Below the pieces are notes generated by a model that worked only from the letters and a program-made list of their open reading frames with translations, was not told the origin of the DNA and did no database searches. Positions 7,619-17,931 of a DNA stretch of 64,000 nucleotides are shown here, one piece after another. The position numbers were made by a program, and so were the translations under genes. Source of the stretch: Hartmannibacter diazotrophicus. Its GTDB lineage: Bacteria; Pseudomonadota; Alphaproteobacteria; Rhizobiales; Pleomorphomonadaceae. The DNA lies in the NCBI RefSeq assembly GCF_900231165.1, contig NZ_LT960614.1:3160550-3224549 (forward strand). The letters are read 5' to 3'. Position 1 is the first letter of the stretch, and each line of letters begins with the position of its first letter.

Positions 7619-9307
7619 ATGATGGAAACGGCAACACGCAAGACGATGACGACGCCCCCGAAGTCTCCCAGCTACGCGGATATCTTCACTCCCAAGCTCA
7701 TCAGCTGCTTTCGCGAAGGGTATACCCTTCAAACGCTGAGGGCGGACGCGATCGCGGGCCTCACCGTTGCGATCGTCGCCCTGCCCCTGTCGATGGCGAT
7801 CGCGATCGCCTCCGGCGTCCCGCCCGAGCGCGGCCTCTTCACCGCGATTGTCGGCGGTCTCCTGATTTCCGCTCTCGGCGGCAGCCGGTTCCAGATCGGC
7901 GGGCCGACGGCGGCCTTCATCGTCGTCGTCTTCAACGTGGTCCAGCGTCATGGCTATGATGGATTGGCGCTTGCCACCCTGATGGCGGGCCTTCTGCTGG
8001 TGATCATCGGCGCGCTCCGGCTCGGCACCTACATCAAGTATATCCCCTATCCCGTGGTGACGGGCTTCACCTCGGGCATCGCCGTCTCGATCCTGGCGTC
8101 CCAGTTCAAGGACATCATGGGCCTCGATGTCTCACTGCCCGGCGACTTCCTGCCCAAGATGATGCTGCTCGTCCAGCATGCGGGCGAAACGGTCCCGGCT
8201 GCCGTCCTGGTGACGGTCCTGGCGCTCGGCATCATCATCGGCACCAAGCGCTTCAGGCCGCATTGGCCGGGCTTTCTCATCGCCGTCGTGGTCGCCTCCG
8301 CCGTCACCTACCTGCTCGACCTTCATGTCGCGACGATCGCCTCGCGCTTCGGCGGCGTGCCGCGCACCCTGCCCTCCCCGGCCATGCCCGCCTTCGACCT
8401 CAATCTCGTCAAGGAACTGCTGCCGGATGCCATCACCATCGCGCTGCTGGCCGGCATCGAGTCCCTGCTCTCCGCCGTCGTCGCCGACGGCATGACCGGC
8501 CGGCGCCATCGCTCCAATTGCGAACTGGTGGCGCAAGGCGTCGCCAACTGCGCCTCCGTCTTCTTCGGCGGCATCTCGGCCACCGGTGCCATCGCCCGCA
8601 CCGCGACCAACATCCGCTCGGGCGGCCGCACCCCGGTCGCCGGCATCCTGCACGCGGTCTTCCTGCTGCTGTTCATGGCCGTCGCCGCGCCGCTTCTCGG
8701 CTACATTCCGCTTGCCGCCCTTGCCGCCATCCTCGTCATGGTCGCGTGGAACATCTCCGAGATCCGGCACATCCGCCATATTCTCGGCCGCGCCACCATG
8801 GGCGACCGCTTCGTGCTCGTCTCGACCTTCCTGCTCACCGTCTTCGTCGACCTGACGGTCGCCATCGAATTCGGCGTCGTCGCGGCCGCCATCCTCTTCG
8901 TCCACCGCATGGCCGAGGCGGTCGAGGTTGAGACGCACGAGCACCTGATCGACGAGGACGAGGCCGATATCCTGAACCGCCCCGATGCCACCACGCCCGG
9001 CGACGTGGTGGTCTACACGATCAGCGGCCCGTTCTTCTTCGGCGCCGCCCAGCGTTTGTCGTCGATCCTCGACCGCATCGGCGATACGCCGAAGCGCTAC
9101 ATCCTCGACATGTCGACCGTTCCCTTCGTCGACGCCACCGGCGGCTCCGCTCTCTCCAGCTTCTTCGACACCGCCCATGGCAGAAACGCCGAGGTCGTGA
9201 TCGTCGGGGCGCGCGACCATGTGATCCGGGACATCAGGCATCTGACGCACGAGAGCGCACTCCAGCCGCACTTCATGGCCAGCCGTGAGGAAGCACTGAA
9301 GCTCTGA
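7619..9307 (+). CDS. SulP-family inorganic anion transporter with STAS domain
   Basis: 562 residues, inner-membrane secondary transporter of the SLC26/SulP family (sulfate, bicarbonate or related anions; substrate not predictable here). About ten to fourteen hydrophobic segments span residues 45-440. The sulfate-transporter core begins with AIAGLTVAIVALPLSMA and GVPPERGLFTAIVGG and continues with GGPTAAFIVVV. The cytoplasmic STAS domain occupies about 455-560 with ILDMSTVPFVDATGG. Two consecutive ATGs (7619, 7622) are possible starts behind a GAAGGG site. It stands alone; the next gene is convergent. Confidence 0.93.
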   Translation: MMETATRKTMTTPPKSPSYADIFTPKLISCFREGYTLQTLRADAIAGLTVAIVALPLSMAIAIASGVPPERGLFTAIVGGLLISALGGSRFQIGGPTAAFIVVVFNVVQRHGYDGLALATLMAGLLLVIIGALRLGTYIKYIPYPVVTGFTSGIAVSILASQFKDIMGLDVSLPGDFLPKMMLLVQHAGETVPAAVLVTVLALGIIIGTKRFRPHWPGFLIAVVVASAVTYLLDLHVATIASRFGGVPRTLPSPAMPAFDLNLVKELLPDAITIALLAGIESLLSAVVADGMTGRRHRSNCELVAQGVANCASVFFGGISATGAIARTATNIRSGGRTPVAGILHAVFLLLFMAVAAPLLGYIPLAALAAILVMVAWNISEIRHIRHILGRATMGDRFVLVSTFLLTVFVDLTVAIEFGVVAAAILFVHRMAEAVEVETHEHLIDEDEADILNRPDATTPGDVVVYTISGPFFFGAAQRLSSILDRIGDTPKRYILDMSTVPFVDATGGSALSSFFDTAHGRNAEVVIVGARDHVIRDIRHLTHESALQPHFMASREEALKL

Positions 9308-9392
9308 GGCCCCCGGAAAGGTTGAACAGGCCAGCGGCACCATCCGGCCGCCGGTTGCCCGCCGACGTGGGCGAAGACCCTGCCGATGCCGG

Positions 9393-10109
9393 TCAGGGAC
9401 GATCGAGAAATGCCGCGATTTTTGCCGTCGTTTCCTCGGGCGCCTCGATCGAGGAGAGGTGGCCGCTGCCCGAAATGACGGCGAGATCCGCTCCGGCAAT
9501 GCCGCTGGCGATCTCCCGCGCCACCTCGACAGGGGTGATCTGGTCTTCCTCGCCGACGATCACGAGGGTCGGACATCGGATCGTGGCAAGTGTCGGCCGC
9601 GAATCCGGCCGGCTCAGGATTGCCTTTTGCTGACGCACGAAATTGTCCGCACCGGTGGCAAGCGCCATGCGGCGCACCAGCGCCGGCAACGCCATGCCCG
9701 CCTGCGCCGCCTTGCCCAGCAGCATCGGGATTTGCAGGTCCGGCACCTGGGCGAACCGCCCGGCTTGTGCGAGCGCGATCAGCCGATGCCGCCGCTCGGC
9801 TGCTTCTTGCGTGTCGCCGCGCGCGCTCGTGTCCATCAGAACCAGTTTTTCCACCCGGTCCGGTGCCTGCCGCATGATCTCCAGCGCGATGTAGCCCCCC
9901 ATCGAAAGCCCGACCAGCGCGAAGGTCTCCGGAGCGAAACCAAGGATCGCCCCGGCCAGTGCGCCGATCTCGTCATGCGTGGAATGCTCCGCAACGCTGA
10001 CAGCCTGTGAGTCGGACAACGCGGCCATCTGCGGGGCGAAGAGGTCTTCGGTGCAATTGAGCCCCGGCACGAAGACCACCGGCTTGTGAAACATCGTTGC
10101 AGTTCCCAT
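9393..10109 (-). CDS. Alpha/beta hydrolase
   Basis: 238 residues with a complete catalytic triad: nucleophile elbow GLSMGG near residue 67, Asp in GEEDQITP near 190, and His in SGSGHLSS near 214. The oxyanion region is FVPGLNCT. This is an esterase/lactonase-like fold; the substrate cannot be told from the sequence. An ATG five codons in (10094) is an alternative start with GGGAA upstream. Convergent with the SulP gene and divergent from the DEAD-box gene. Confidence 0.88.
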   Translation of the reverse strand: MGTATMFHKPVVFVPGLNCTEDLFAPQMAALSDSQAVSVAEHSTHDEIGALAGAILGFAPETFALVGLSMGGYIALEIMRQAPDRVEKLVLMDTSARGDTQEAAERRHRLIALAQAGRFAQVPDLQIPMLLGKAAQAGMALPALVRRMALATGADNFVRQQKAILSRPDSRPTLATIRCPTLVIVGEEDQITPVEVAREIASGIAGADLAVISGSGHLSSIEAPEETTAKIAAFLDRP

Positions 10110-10210
10110 GTCTAACCCTGTTCAGGGCCCACCAGAGGCCCGAACATGCGGCAATCATGTTGCAGATGCCGAATTTCTGCTTCCGCGCCGCGGAAATCTG
10201 GCCTTTTCCG

Positions 10211-10238
10211 TTGACAATGCAGCTTCACTGCCTATGGT
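10211..10238 (+). promoter_or_regulatory. Sigma-70-like promoter for the DEAD-box helicase gene
   Basis: TTGACA at 10211-10216 and TATGGT at 10233-10238 with a 16-base spacer. It sits about 105 bases before the helicase ATG, leaving a leader of roughly 100 bases. The -35 element is a perfect match. Assigned from sequence only. Confidence 0.55.
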
Positions 10239-10343
10239 TCGACGCAATTCTGGCCTGGCCGGCCCGCGCGCGGCAATCTGGCATTTTTCGACGGCTTGCG
10301 AACCGCAGTCTGTCTGGCAACACAGCACAACTCGAAAGATCAA

Positions 10344-11786
<1,443 letters not shown>

Positions 11787-11794
11787 CAGCTTTG

Positions 11795-11829
11795 AAAAAG
11801 GCGGTGCCGATGACTTGGCGCCGCCTTTT
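11795..11829 (+). terminator. Rho-independent terminator after the DEAD-box gene
   Basis: AAAAAGGCGGTGCC (11795-11808), eight-base loop, GGCGCCGCCTTTT (11817-11829). It lies eight bases past the helicase stop. The stem has a one-base asymmetry and ends in a T-run. Confidence 0.85.
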
Positions 11830-12019
11830 GAATTTCGATCCGAACGACTGGTCGAACCAGTGCGGTCGATGCAATCGTTCGACCGCAATTTGAGAATTGT
11901 TCAACAATAGCGGAAAGTATTTTATCCGCTGCGTCATGATTTCGACGAATTAACTCAAACTTCAAATTTTTTCCCTACTGTTTCTGCATCTTTCTGGGGG
12001 AATGGGACGGAAACGTCGA

Positions 12020-13090
12020 ATGAGCGGTCGCGATGAATTTCAAAGGACCATCGCCTACGGCGAGGCTGCCATCGGCCAGCTCAAGCGCAATGAAATTGCC
12101 GCTTATCCGCGCAATTATGAACTCTGGTACACATACTGCGCCGGCTTCAATCACGCCCTGAACAAGGCCATCAACGAAATTCTGCGTGCTCGTGGCGTCA
12201 TCACGATGGACGAGGTCAACAAGATCTATGCGGTCTTTTTGTCTCCGAGCCGCATTGCCGATCGCATCGATGACGTCGGAACACGCATTTCCGGCGAATT
12301 GTCCGGTGTCGTCGGCGCGATGGAAAAATCGATCATCGCGACGTCGGATTACTGCACGTCCCTCAATGGCGCCAGCACCGCACTCGAAGGGGCGACCGAC
12401 AGCGCCGACGTCAGCGAGATCGTCCAGACGCTGATTTCCGAGACGCGCAAGACGGAAGCGGTCAATCGCGAGCTTGAAGTCCAGCTTGCCGAGTCACGCC
12501 GCCAGATCGCCGAGCTACACGAGAGCCTCGATGCGATCCGCTTTGAATCGCTGACCGACGAACTCACCACGCTCGCCAATCGCAAGCACTTCGACCAGTC
12601 GATCGAACGCGCGATCGCCCAGGCCTCCGAGGAGGACGAGCCCTTCTCGCTTCTCGTGACCGACATCGACCATTTCAAGAATTTCAACGACACCTACGGC
12701 CACCAGACCGGCGACCAGGTGCTGCGCCTCGTCGGTCTTTCGGTGAAGCAGAACGTGAAGGGCCACGACATCGCCTGCCGTTACGGCGGCGAGGAATTCG
12801 CCATCATCCTGCCGCGCTGCAATCTCAAGGGCGCGGCCGCCGTTGCCGAGCAGATTCGTGTCGCCGTCATGTCGAAGGAACTGATGAAGCGGTCCACCGG
12901 CGAGAACCTCGGTAACATCACGATCTCGATCGGCGTTGCGACCTTCAACAACCGCGACTCGGTGCAATCGATCATCGAGCGTGCGGACTCCGCTCTCTAT
13001 CTTGCCAAGCACACTGGCCGGAACCGGGTCTGCACCGAAAACGATCTGAAAATGGAATCGCGGTCGAAGAAGACCAAGACGGTCGCCTGA
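12020..13090 (+). CDS. Diguanylate cyclase (GGDEF protein)
   Basis: 356 residues from the ATG at 12020 (an ATG six codons earlier, 12002, also has a purine-rich upstream). It makes cyclic di-GMP. An N-terminal uncharacterised helical domain (about 1-135, with YPRNYELWYTYC) is followed by a probable coiled coil (about 136-172). The GGDEF domain starts near 175 (FESLTDELTTLANR) and carries active-site GGEEF at 256-260. The place of the allosteric RxxD site holds KGHD (247-250), so product inhibition may be weak. No EAL domain and no transmembrane segment. Monocistronic; convergent with the tfoX-like gene. Confidence 0.93.
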   Translation: MSGRDEFQRTIAYGEAAIGQLKRNEIAAYPRNYELWYTYCAGFNHALNKAINEILRARGVITMDEVNKIYAVFLSPSRIADRIDDVGTRISGELSGVVGAMEKSIIATSDYCTSLNGASTALEGATDSADVSEIVQTLISETRKTEAVNRELEVQLAESRRQIAELHESLDAIRFESLTDELTTLANRKHFDQSIERAIAQASEEDEPFSLLVTDIDHFKNFNDTYGHQTGDQVLRLVGLSVKQNVKGHDIACRYGGEEFAIILPRCNLKGAAAVAEQIRVAVMSKELMKRSTGENLGNITISIGVATFNNRDSVQSIIERADSALYLAKHTGRNRVCTENDLKMESRSKKTKTVA

Positions 13091-13118
13091 CGCCCTTTCT
13101 GACCGACCGGTTGAACGG

Positions 13119-13484
13119 CTAGCCCGACTTGCGTCGGCGCGGGGCCTTCTTGGCGTTTTCGGCCCTCAATGCCACCTGAAACGCGCCCCTCGCCCACTCG
13201 GCGAAGTCGTCCGTCTCATCGAACAGCCGTTCCGGAACCCGGCGATAGGATGTGATCACGCGCCGCTCGCCCTTGGCTTCATAGGAGAACGGCTCGCATC
13301 CCTCCGCTTCGAAGGCCGCATCCGTCTCGCCATCGCTCTTGAGATAGAGGACGTCGCGCGCCAGCAGCGCGAACATCAGGCCATCGCAGAAAACGCCGAC
13401 GCCGCCGAACATGCGCCGCATCGAAACGCCACCAAGAGGCTCGAAGAGTTCGGTCAGATAGTCGCCAAAACCCTCGTTCGCCAT
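13119..13484 (-). CDS. TfoX N-terminal domain protein
   Basis: 121 residues from the ATG at 13484, preceded by a GGGGAG site; an ATG six codons earlier is less likely. It contains only the TfoX-N fold: SMRRMFGGVGVFCDGLMFALL near residue 25, DVLYLKSD, then FSYEAKGERR. The C-terminal domain of gammaproteobacterial TfoX/Sxy competence regulators is absent, so a competence role should not be assumed. The tail is rich in Lys and Arg. The gene stops 28 bases from the diguanylate cyclase stop. Confidence 0.85.
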   Translation of the reverse strand: MANEGFGDYLTELFEPLGGVSMRRMFGGVGVFCDGLMFALLARDVLYLKSDGETDAAFEAEGCEPFSYEAKGERRVITSYRRVPERLFDETDDFAEWARGAFQVALRAENAKKAPRRRKSG

Positions 13485-13534
13485 CGCCCTGCTCCCCGGC
13501 ACGCCCCTGCTTCGATCGCCAGAAGGTGCTCCCG

Positions 13535-14197
13535 TCAGCCGGCGGCGTCGAGACCCATCTGCCAGAAATCCGCTTCGAGCCGACTTGCCTGGGCAAAGAG
13601 ATCAGACACGGCGGTAAACCGCTTCTCGGTCAGAAGCTCGTCGCCGAGGCTGTCGAGCTTGGCGATGGCTGCCTCGGCGACCGCTGCATAGGCCTCGCCC
13701 GAATATTCGGCGATCCAGCGCGCGTAAGGGTTGGCAGGGTCGGCGCCCTTTGCCGTTGCCGCAAGCCGCCTGGCGATCTCGGCATAGCCGATGACGCAGG
13801 GCGCGAGCGCGACGTGAAGGTCAAGAAGGTCTCCGCGCAGGCCCGCGTCGATGACAAAGCGGGTATAGGCCGTGTTGGCACGCTCTTCCGGCGTCCTCTC
13901 CAGTTCCGCTTCCGAAATCCCCCATTCGGCACAGAAGCCAACATGCAGGTCCATCTCACCGAGGATCGCGTTGACGGATGCAAGAGCCGAACGCATGTCC
14001 GCCAGATGGCGGCCCTTGAAGATGCCGAGCGCATAGGCCCGGGCAAAATGGATCAGGAACAGATAATCCTGGACGAGATAGGTCCGGAAGGCCGGCACCG
14101 GCAGCGTTCCCTCGCCAAGCTGGCGAACGAAGTCATGCTCGACATAGGCGGTCCAGTCGTCGGCCGAGGCAGCCTTCAGGCGGTCAAACAGGGTCAT
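13535..14197 (-). CDS. tenA: Aminopyrimidine aminohydrolase / thiaminase II (TenA)
   Basis: 220 residues. TenA hydrolyses aminopyrimidine breakdown products of thiamin so the pyrimidine can be salvaged. Conserved features are FRTYLVQDYLFLIHFARAYA (substrate pocket), the active-site Cys in LAPCVIGYAEI near residue 135, YSGEAYAAV, and the C-terminal FWQMG. Start ATG at 14197; the frame remains open upstream to 14374 but that stretch has no homology and would run far towards sufA. No THI-box riboswitch motif is recognisable in the 208-base upstream space. Confidence 0.92.
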   Translation of the reverse strand: MTLFDRLKAASADDWTAYVEHDFVRQLGEGTLPVPAFRTYLVQDYLFLIHFARAYALGIFKGRHLADMRSALASVNAILGEMDLHVGFCAEWGISEAELERTPEERANTAYTRFVIDAGLRGDLLDLHVALAPCVIGYAEIARRLAATAKGADPANPYARWIAEYSGEAYAAVAEAAIAKLDSLGDELLTEKRFTAVSDLFAQASRLEADFWQMGLDAAG

Positions 14198-14405
14198 GGG
14201 GATTTCCGGTGTCGGCCACAGGGGCCAAGAATGGGTCACGCTCCGTTGTGGCGATGGCCCGCGGTTGCGGACCATCCACGTCAGATCGATACCGCTGAAA
14301 TGCCCGGAAAGGCAGGGCCCGATGCGGCGCAACACTTTCGACGCGCCGCAAAAGGGAACGCATGGGTCATTCATCTCTAAGGACGAAGACCATGGCCAGT
14401 GGTCT

Positions 14406-14771
14406 TCAGTCCACCTGTGCCGGCTTCAGTTCCACGGATTCGCCGCAGCCGCAGGCCGAGACCTGATTGGGGTTCTGGAAGGTGAAGCCCGAGCGAAGCT
14501 CGCTCGTCTCGAAATCCATCTCCGTGCCGAGCAGAAAGAGAACCGCCTTGGGATCGATGAAGATGGAGACGCCCTTGTCGTCGATCCTGTCCTCGCCCGG
14601 CTGCGGCTCGCTCACATAGTCCAGCGTATAGGACATGCCGGCACAGCCGCCGTTCTTGACGCCGACGCGCACGCCGATCACGTCGTTCTCGGCGTTTTCC
14701 ATGATCTCCCGCACGCGCTCCGCGGCGCGGTCGGTGATCGTCATCACCTGAAGCTTCGGCCTCACACCCAT
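14406..14771 (-). CDS. sufA: A-type iron-sulfur carrier SufA
   Basis: 121 residues, last gene of the suf operon. It receives [Fe-S] clusters from the SufBCD scaffold and hands them to apoproteins. The three cluster-ligand cysteines are present: one in NGGCAGMSY and two in SACGCGES near the C-terminus. The ATG at 14771 has a GGAAGG site nine bases upstream, which rules out the longer open frame to 14888. Starts 62 bases after sufT. Confidence 0.95.
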   Translation of the reverse strand: MGVRPKLQVMTITDRAAERVREIMENAENDVIGVRVGVKNGGCAGMSYTLDYVSEPQPGEDRIDDKGVSIFIDPKAVLFLLGTEMDFETSELRSGFTFQNPNQVSACGCGESVELKPAQVD

Positions 14772-14833
14772 TGTCTTACCTTCCTGTCGATGCCCGGTTA
14801 AAGGCCGGGACCGCCTGGGGCGACGCAAGCTGC

Positions 14834-15247
14834 TCAATACATGTTGAGCGCGACCTGCGCCTCTTCCGACATCATATCCTGTGACCACGGCGGATCGAAG
14901 ACCATACGAACGCGTATGTCGCCAACGCCCGCAACCGCTCCGACCGCATTTTCCACCCAGCCCGGCATCTCACCAGCCACCGGACAGCCCGGCGCCGTCA
15001 GCGTCATGTCGATGGCGACACCACGATCATCGTCGATGTCGATCCGGTAGACGAGGCCGAGTTCATAGATATCGACCGGGATTTCCGGATCGTAGACGGT
15101 CTTCAGCGCCGCGATGATGTCGTCGGTCAGCCGGTCCAGTTCCTCCGGCGGAATGGCACTCTCCGACGAACCGGGAACGGGCTTTGCCTCGTCAGCCGCC
15201 TCGCCTGCGGTTTCGACCGCCGTCTGGTCAAGATTTTCGCTCGTCAT
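14834..15247 (-). CDS. sufT: SUF-associated MIP18-family protein SufT
   Basis: 137 residues. DUF59/MIP18 domain (about 40-137) with DPEIPVDIYELGLVYRI, the conserved Cys in TLTAPGCPVA, and MVFDPPWSQDMMSEEA. The first 35 residues are an acidic Ala/Glu-rich extension. Members act in Fe-S cluster maturation, probably in cluster transfer. ATG at 15247 overlaps the sufS stop as ATGA, so the two are translationally coupled. Confidence 0.93.
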   Translation of the reverse strand: MTSENLDQTAVETAGEAADEAKPVPGSSESAIPPEELDRLTDDIIAALKTVYDPEIPVDIYELGLVYRIDIDDDRGVAIDMTLTAPGCPVAGEMPGWVENAVGAVAGVGDIRVRMVFDPPWSQDMMSEEAQVALNMY

Positions 15248-16479
15248 TCGAACATGCTCCGCGCCTTTTCGAGCGCCATTGCCAGGGTGTCGATCTCCTC
15301 GCGGGTGTTGTAGAGCCCGAAGGATGCCCTGCATGTGGAGGTGACGCCAAAGCGGTTCAACAGGGGCTGGGCGCAATGCGTCCCTGCACGAACCGCAACG
15401 CCCGCACGATCGATCACGGTCGCAACGTCGTGGGCATGGGCGCCCTTCATCTCGAAGGAGACGATGGCCGCCTTGCCCGGCGCCGTGCCGAAGATGCGCA
15501 GCGAATTCATCGCGCCAAGCCGTTCATGGGCATAGTCGCGCAAGGTTTCCTCATGCGCAAGGATCGCCTCGCGACCGATCTCGTCCATGTAGCGCAGCGC
15601 GGCACCGAGGCCGATCGCCTGCACGATCGGCGGCGTGCCTGCCTCGAAGCGATGGGGCGGATGGCCATAGGTGACGAAATCCTCGGTCACGTCGAGGATC
15701 ATCTCGCCGCCACCCATATAGGGCGGCATCTCCTCCAGCAGCGCCTTCTTGGCGTAGAGGACGCCGATGCCCGTCGGCCCGTAGACCTTGTGGCCGGTGA
15801 AGACATAGAAGTCCGCGTCGAGATCGCGCACGTCGACCGGCAGGTGAACCGCGCCCTGGCTGCCGTCAATCAGCACCTTGATGCCATGGGCATGGGCGAT
15901 GCGGATCACTTCCTTGACCGGGACGACCGTGCCGGTGACGTTCGAGACATGCGTGATCGCGACCATCTTCGTCTTCGGCGTGATCAGTTTCTCGAACTCT
16001 TCGATCAGGAAGCTGCCGTCCTCGTCGATCGGCGCCCACTTGATCACGGCGCCCTTCCGCTCGCGGTGGAAATTCCATGGCACGATGTTGGAGTGGTGCT
16101 CCAGGATCGAGAGGATGACCTCGTCCCCTTCCCCGAGCACCATGCCGCCGTAGGAACTGGCGACGAGGTTGATCGCCTCGGTCGAGGAACGGGTGAAGAT
16201 GATCTCGTCCGTGCTCGCCGCGTTGAGGAAGCCGCGCACGATCTCGCGCGCCTCCTCATACGCTTCCGTCGCCGCATTGGAGAGGAAGTGCAGGCCGCGG
16301 TGGACGTTGGAATACTCTTCCGTATAGGCCTTCATGATCCGGTCGAGAACGGCCTTCGGCTTCTGGGCCGAGGCGCCGTTGTCGAGATAGACCAGCGGCT
16401 TGCCGTAGACGGTCTTCGACAGGATCGGGAAATCCTGCCGGATCCGCTCCACGTCATAGGGTTTCGTTGCCGCGTCCAT
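15244..16479 (-). CDS. sufS: Cysteine desulfurase SufS (group II)
   Basis: 411 residues. PLP enzyme that takes sulfur from cysteine for cluster building. Visible are VYLDNGASAQKPKAVLD (residues 25-42), EIIFTRSSTEAINLVA, the PLP Lys in FTGHKVYGPTGIG, and the active-site Cys in RAGTHCAQPLLNRFG. The ATG at 16479 has GGAAAG upstream. It follows sufD after 144 bases that contain only short GC-rich repeats. No SufE or SufU activator gene is present in the operon. Confidence 0.95.
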   Translation of the reverse strand: MDAATKPYDVERIRQDFPILSKTVYGKPLVYLDNGASAQKPKAVLDRIMKAYTEEYSNVHRGLHFLSNAATEAYEEAREIVRGFLNAASTDEIIFTRSSTEAINLVASSYGGMVLGEGDEVILSILEHHSNIVPWNFHRERKGAVIKWAPIDEDGSFLIEEFEKLITPKTKMVAITHVSNVTGTVVPVKEVIRIAHAHGIKVLIDGSQGAVHLPVDVRDLDADFYVFTGHKVYGPTGIGVLYAKKALLEEMPPYMGGGEMILDVTEDFVTYGHPPHRFEAGTPPIVQAIGLGAALRYMDEIGREAILAHEETLRDYAHERLGAMNSLRIFGTAPGKAAIVSFEMKGAHAHDVATVIDRAGVAVRAGTHCAQPLLNRFGVTSTCRASFGLYNTREEIDTLAMALEKARSMFE

Positions 16480-16623
16480 GATGGTGTTCTTTCCGTTTGT
16501 CGGTCCTGCCGGCGGCCGGAACCGGCGCCATTCGGCGCCTTGATCCTGTGGCCGCCAGGCACACCGGCATGTTGCCGTCGTCGTTCCCGCGCGCCAAGAG
16601 CGCAAGAGGACGACCGATCCGCC

Positions 16624-17922
16624 TTACGCCGCAGCCGCTTGCGAGCGTGCCGCCAGCCAGGCCTCGATCCGGCCTTCCAGCGCCTCCTTCAGCGCCTCGT
16701 TCTCGATCTCGTCGATCACCTCTTCCACGAAGGCGGCCACGAGAAGCCTTTCGGCTTCGTGCCGGGGAATGCCCCGCGCCATCAGATAGAAGAGATGGGT
16801 CTCGTCGATATCGCCGCAGGTCGCACCGTGACCGCAGACGACGTCGTCGGCGAAGATTTCGAGCTCCGGCTTGGTCAGGAAATCAGCCTTATCGGAGAGC
16901 AGCAGCCCGTTCGACATCATCTTGCCGTCGGTCTTCTGCGCGCCCGGCTCGACGAGAATCTTGCCCTGGAAAACGCCTCGCGCCTCGTCGGTGACAACCG
17001 CCTTGAAGGTCTCCTTCGAGGTGCCATGCAGCGCGGCATGGTCGACAAACATCGTCACGTCGCCATGCTGACGGCCCTTGAGAAGGCTGGCCCCCTGAAG
17101 CGTCGCGTTGACGTGGTCGCCGGCAATCGTGAGGTTGATCTCGCTGCGCCAGAGGCCGGCACCCGTTGCGACGGCATGAAGCGCGAAATCTGCCTTCTCC
17201 GCCAGCGTGACCGAAAGACGGTCGAGCCTCGTTGCCGTGTCGCCCTCTTCCTGCAGCCGCACAAGCGTTGCCTTGGCGCCCTCGCCCACCGCGATGTCGA
17301 GCACCTCGGTGGACAGATAGTCGGTCAGGCGCGGACCGCTCTGCCGGTCGACGATCGTCACTTCAGCACCGGGCTCGACGACGATCCGATGGGCCAGATG
17401 CACCTGGCCTTCGCCGACGAAAACGGACTGAAGCTCAATCACCGTGCCTGCCGGTACGTCCTTGGAGACGACGATCCGCGCGCCGTCCGTGGCGAACGCC
17501 GCGTTGAGGCTCGGCACGGTGTCGGCAGGATCGTCCTTCACCGCAACGTCGAAGCTCGAAGCCGACGCCACGACATCCGTGAAGCTGGTGAAGGCAACGC
17601 CCTCGATCTCTTCCGGCAGATGCGTCAGGCGGCCATTGGTGAAGCCGACGAGCATTGCGTCGGCAACAAGCGCGTCCTCAACCGCATCCGGAGCGACAGC
17701 CGCGAGCGGCGGCACGCTGCGCAGAAGCGACCGCAGGTCGGTATAGTGGAACGCCTCGATACGGCGGTGCGGCAACCCCTTGTCGCGGATCAGCGCGAAT
17801 GCCTTGCGGCGGGCTTCTCCGACAGCATCCGTACCCGGAAGGCTGTCGATCGCCGCGTCGAAGATGGCCGCGAGGCCTTCCTCGGCGGCGGTCTTCATAC
17901 GGATCGGTTCAACAACAGTCAT
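16624..17922 (-). CDS. sufD: Fe-S scaffold complex subunit SufD
   Basis: 432 residues, partner of SufB in the SufBC2D scaffold on which [Fe-S] clusters are built. The beta-helix core runs about 150-370 (VHLAHRIVVEPGAEVTIVD, VDHAALHGTSKETFKAVV). Conserved C-terminal motifs are DDVVCGHGATCGDID and LFYLMARGIPRHEAERLLVAAF. The ATG at 17922 is nine bases from the sufC stop; a TTG two codons earlier is possible. Confidence 0.95.
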   Translation of the reverse strand: MTVVEPIRMKTAAEEGLAAIFDAAIDSLPGTDAVGEARRKAFALIRDKGLPHRRIEAFHYTDLRSLLRSVPPLAAVAPDAVEDALVADAMLVGFTNGRLTHLPEEIEGVAFTSFTDVVASASSFDVAVKDDPADTVPSLNAAFATDGARIVVSKDVPAGTVIELQSVFVGEGQVHLAHRIVVEPGAEVTIVDRQSGPRLTDYLSTEVLDIAVGEGAKATLVRLQEEGDTATRLDRLSVTLAEKADFALHAVATGAGLWRSEINLTIAGDHVNATLQGASLLKGRQHGDVTMFVDHAALHGTSKETFKAVVTDEARGVFQGKILVEPGAQKTDGKMMSNGLLLSDKADFLTKPELEIFADDVVCGHGATCGDIDETHLFYLMARGIPRHEAERLLVAAFVEEVIDEIENEALKEALEGRIEAWLAARSQAAAA

Positions 17923-17931
17923 CGTCAAACC

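Noticed and set aside
14198-14374. N-terminal extension of TenA
   Set aside because: The frame is open but TenA homology begins exactly at the ATG at 14197 and the total length from there is normal.
14198-14405. Possible thiamin (THI-box) riboswitch before tenA
   Set aside because: No CUGAGA-type core or the conserved second arm could be found on the tenA strand.
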